Positions 63,802-64,000 of a DNA stretch of 64,000 bases are shown here, piece after piece. Positions within the stretch are counted from its first letter, which is position 1, and each line of letters opens with the position of its first letter. The DNA comes from Terriglobia bacterium (GTDB lineage Bacteria > Acidobacteriota > Terriglobia > Terriglobales > Acidobacteriaceae): the NCBI GenBank assembly GCA_020073215.1, contig JAIQFO010000012.1, positions 60,451-124,450 on the forward strand, in the 5' to 3' direction. Position numbers and translations under genes: made by a program. The notes below the pieces were generated by a model. That model was not told the origin of the DNA, made no database searches, and worked only from the letters and a program-made list of their open reading frames with translations.

Positions 63802-64000
63802 AACGAAAAAGGGCCATGGATTTTCCCCATGACCCCCTCGGTCGGGATCATTATCTATCAGTCTCCGCTAAAGATACATAGACCAGTTTGGTGCTAACTA
63901 AGTTGGGGAGTGGAGGGATGGCGGCGAAAGTCAAAATCCCCACCCCCTTGCGCAAACGATGGGGCACCCGCTTGGATTTCGACGCCCGTCCAGGAAATCC
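63802..64000 (-). promoter_or_regulatory. Repeated leader, copy 2, upstream of the VasI-like gene
   Basis: Second copy of 62495-62691, running to the window end. The stem GGTCATGG - GGAAAAT - CCATGGCC with CTTTTT is kept, with a changed loop, ending about 18 nt before ATG 63788. Where copy 1 ends, copy 2 meets the window edge. Confidence 0.7.

Overview
The window looks like a chromosomal segment of an Acidobacteriota genome, most likely class Terriglobia near the Koribacteraceae. This is an inference, made without a database search, from gene content: futalosine menaquinone genes (mqnA, mqnC, mqnD), a fused transaldolase/glucose-6-phosphate isomerase, metal-type KdsA, many exported proteins with TonB-like or carboxypeptidase-regulatory domains, and a very high load of short palindromic dispersed repeats between genes. 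GC content is high and coding density is normal. No rRNA, tRNA, CRISPR array or transposase gene was recognised.

Layout. 1-0.9 kb: the end of an Xre/MbcA-type antitoxin gene and a RES toxin. 1-10.7 kb: envelope and Kdo genes (kdsD, a GIDE-domain protein, lemA, an exported M3 peptidase, an ion channel, kdsA, pyrG). 11-17.2 kb: an exported acidobacterial protein, a GAF-GGDEF cyclase, a RodZ-like protein, metK and ahcY. 17.2-19.1 kb: a small island between two copies of the ahcY 3' end, with an AraC-type regulator and two small proteins. 19.2-22.3 kb: a response regulator, small hypotheticals and a BadF/NagK-type kinase. 22.5-31 kb: an SSS symporter, an APC permease, a TonB-like protein, an M48 protease, a HAD hydrolase and an M49-like peptidase. 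31-43 kb: mqnD, bioY, topA, an S23-type four-helix-bundle gene inside an inverted repeat, dprA, mqnA, a ferredoxin-methyltransferase fusion and mqnC. 43-48 kb: a secreted regulatory-domain protein, a processive GT2 glycosyltransferase and an HD-GYP phosphodiesterase. 48-57 kb: a complete sugar-phosphate operon (tkt, tal-pgi, gnd, zwf, pgl). 57-64 kb: an accessory region with small proteins, a HEPN-like DUF4145 protein next to a TIR protein (candidate immunity pair), and two minus-strand genes that share the same roughly 200-bp repeated leader.

How the genes work together. KdsD and KdsA make Kdo-8-phosphate for lipopolysaccharide, and PyrG supplies the CTP that activates Kdo. MetK and AhcY form the methyl cycle that would serve the methyltransferase near mqnA and also the SAM-dependent MqnC. 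Zwf, Pgl, Gnd, Tkt and Tal-Pgi make up the whole oxidative and non-oxidative pentose phosphate pathway on one strand.

The most unusual layer is the repeats. There are two kinds. (1) Imperfect 7- or 8-nt tandem repeats, often arranged as inverted pairs that would form long hairpins at gene boundaries; one pair encloses the S23 gene and others sit directly on the kdsA and pgl starts. (2) GC-rich palindromic dispersed elements, two of which appear to be inserted in frame inside the conserved genes kdsD and topA. Other points for follow-up are a truncated kdsD copy forming the lemA leader, the ahcY 3'-end duplication, the A9 tract at the tal/pgi junction, the TIR/DUF4145 pair and the twin-leader repeat.
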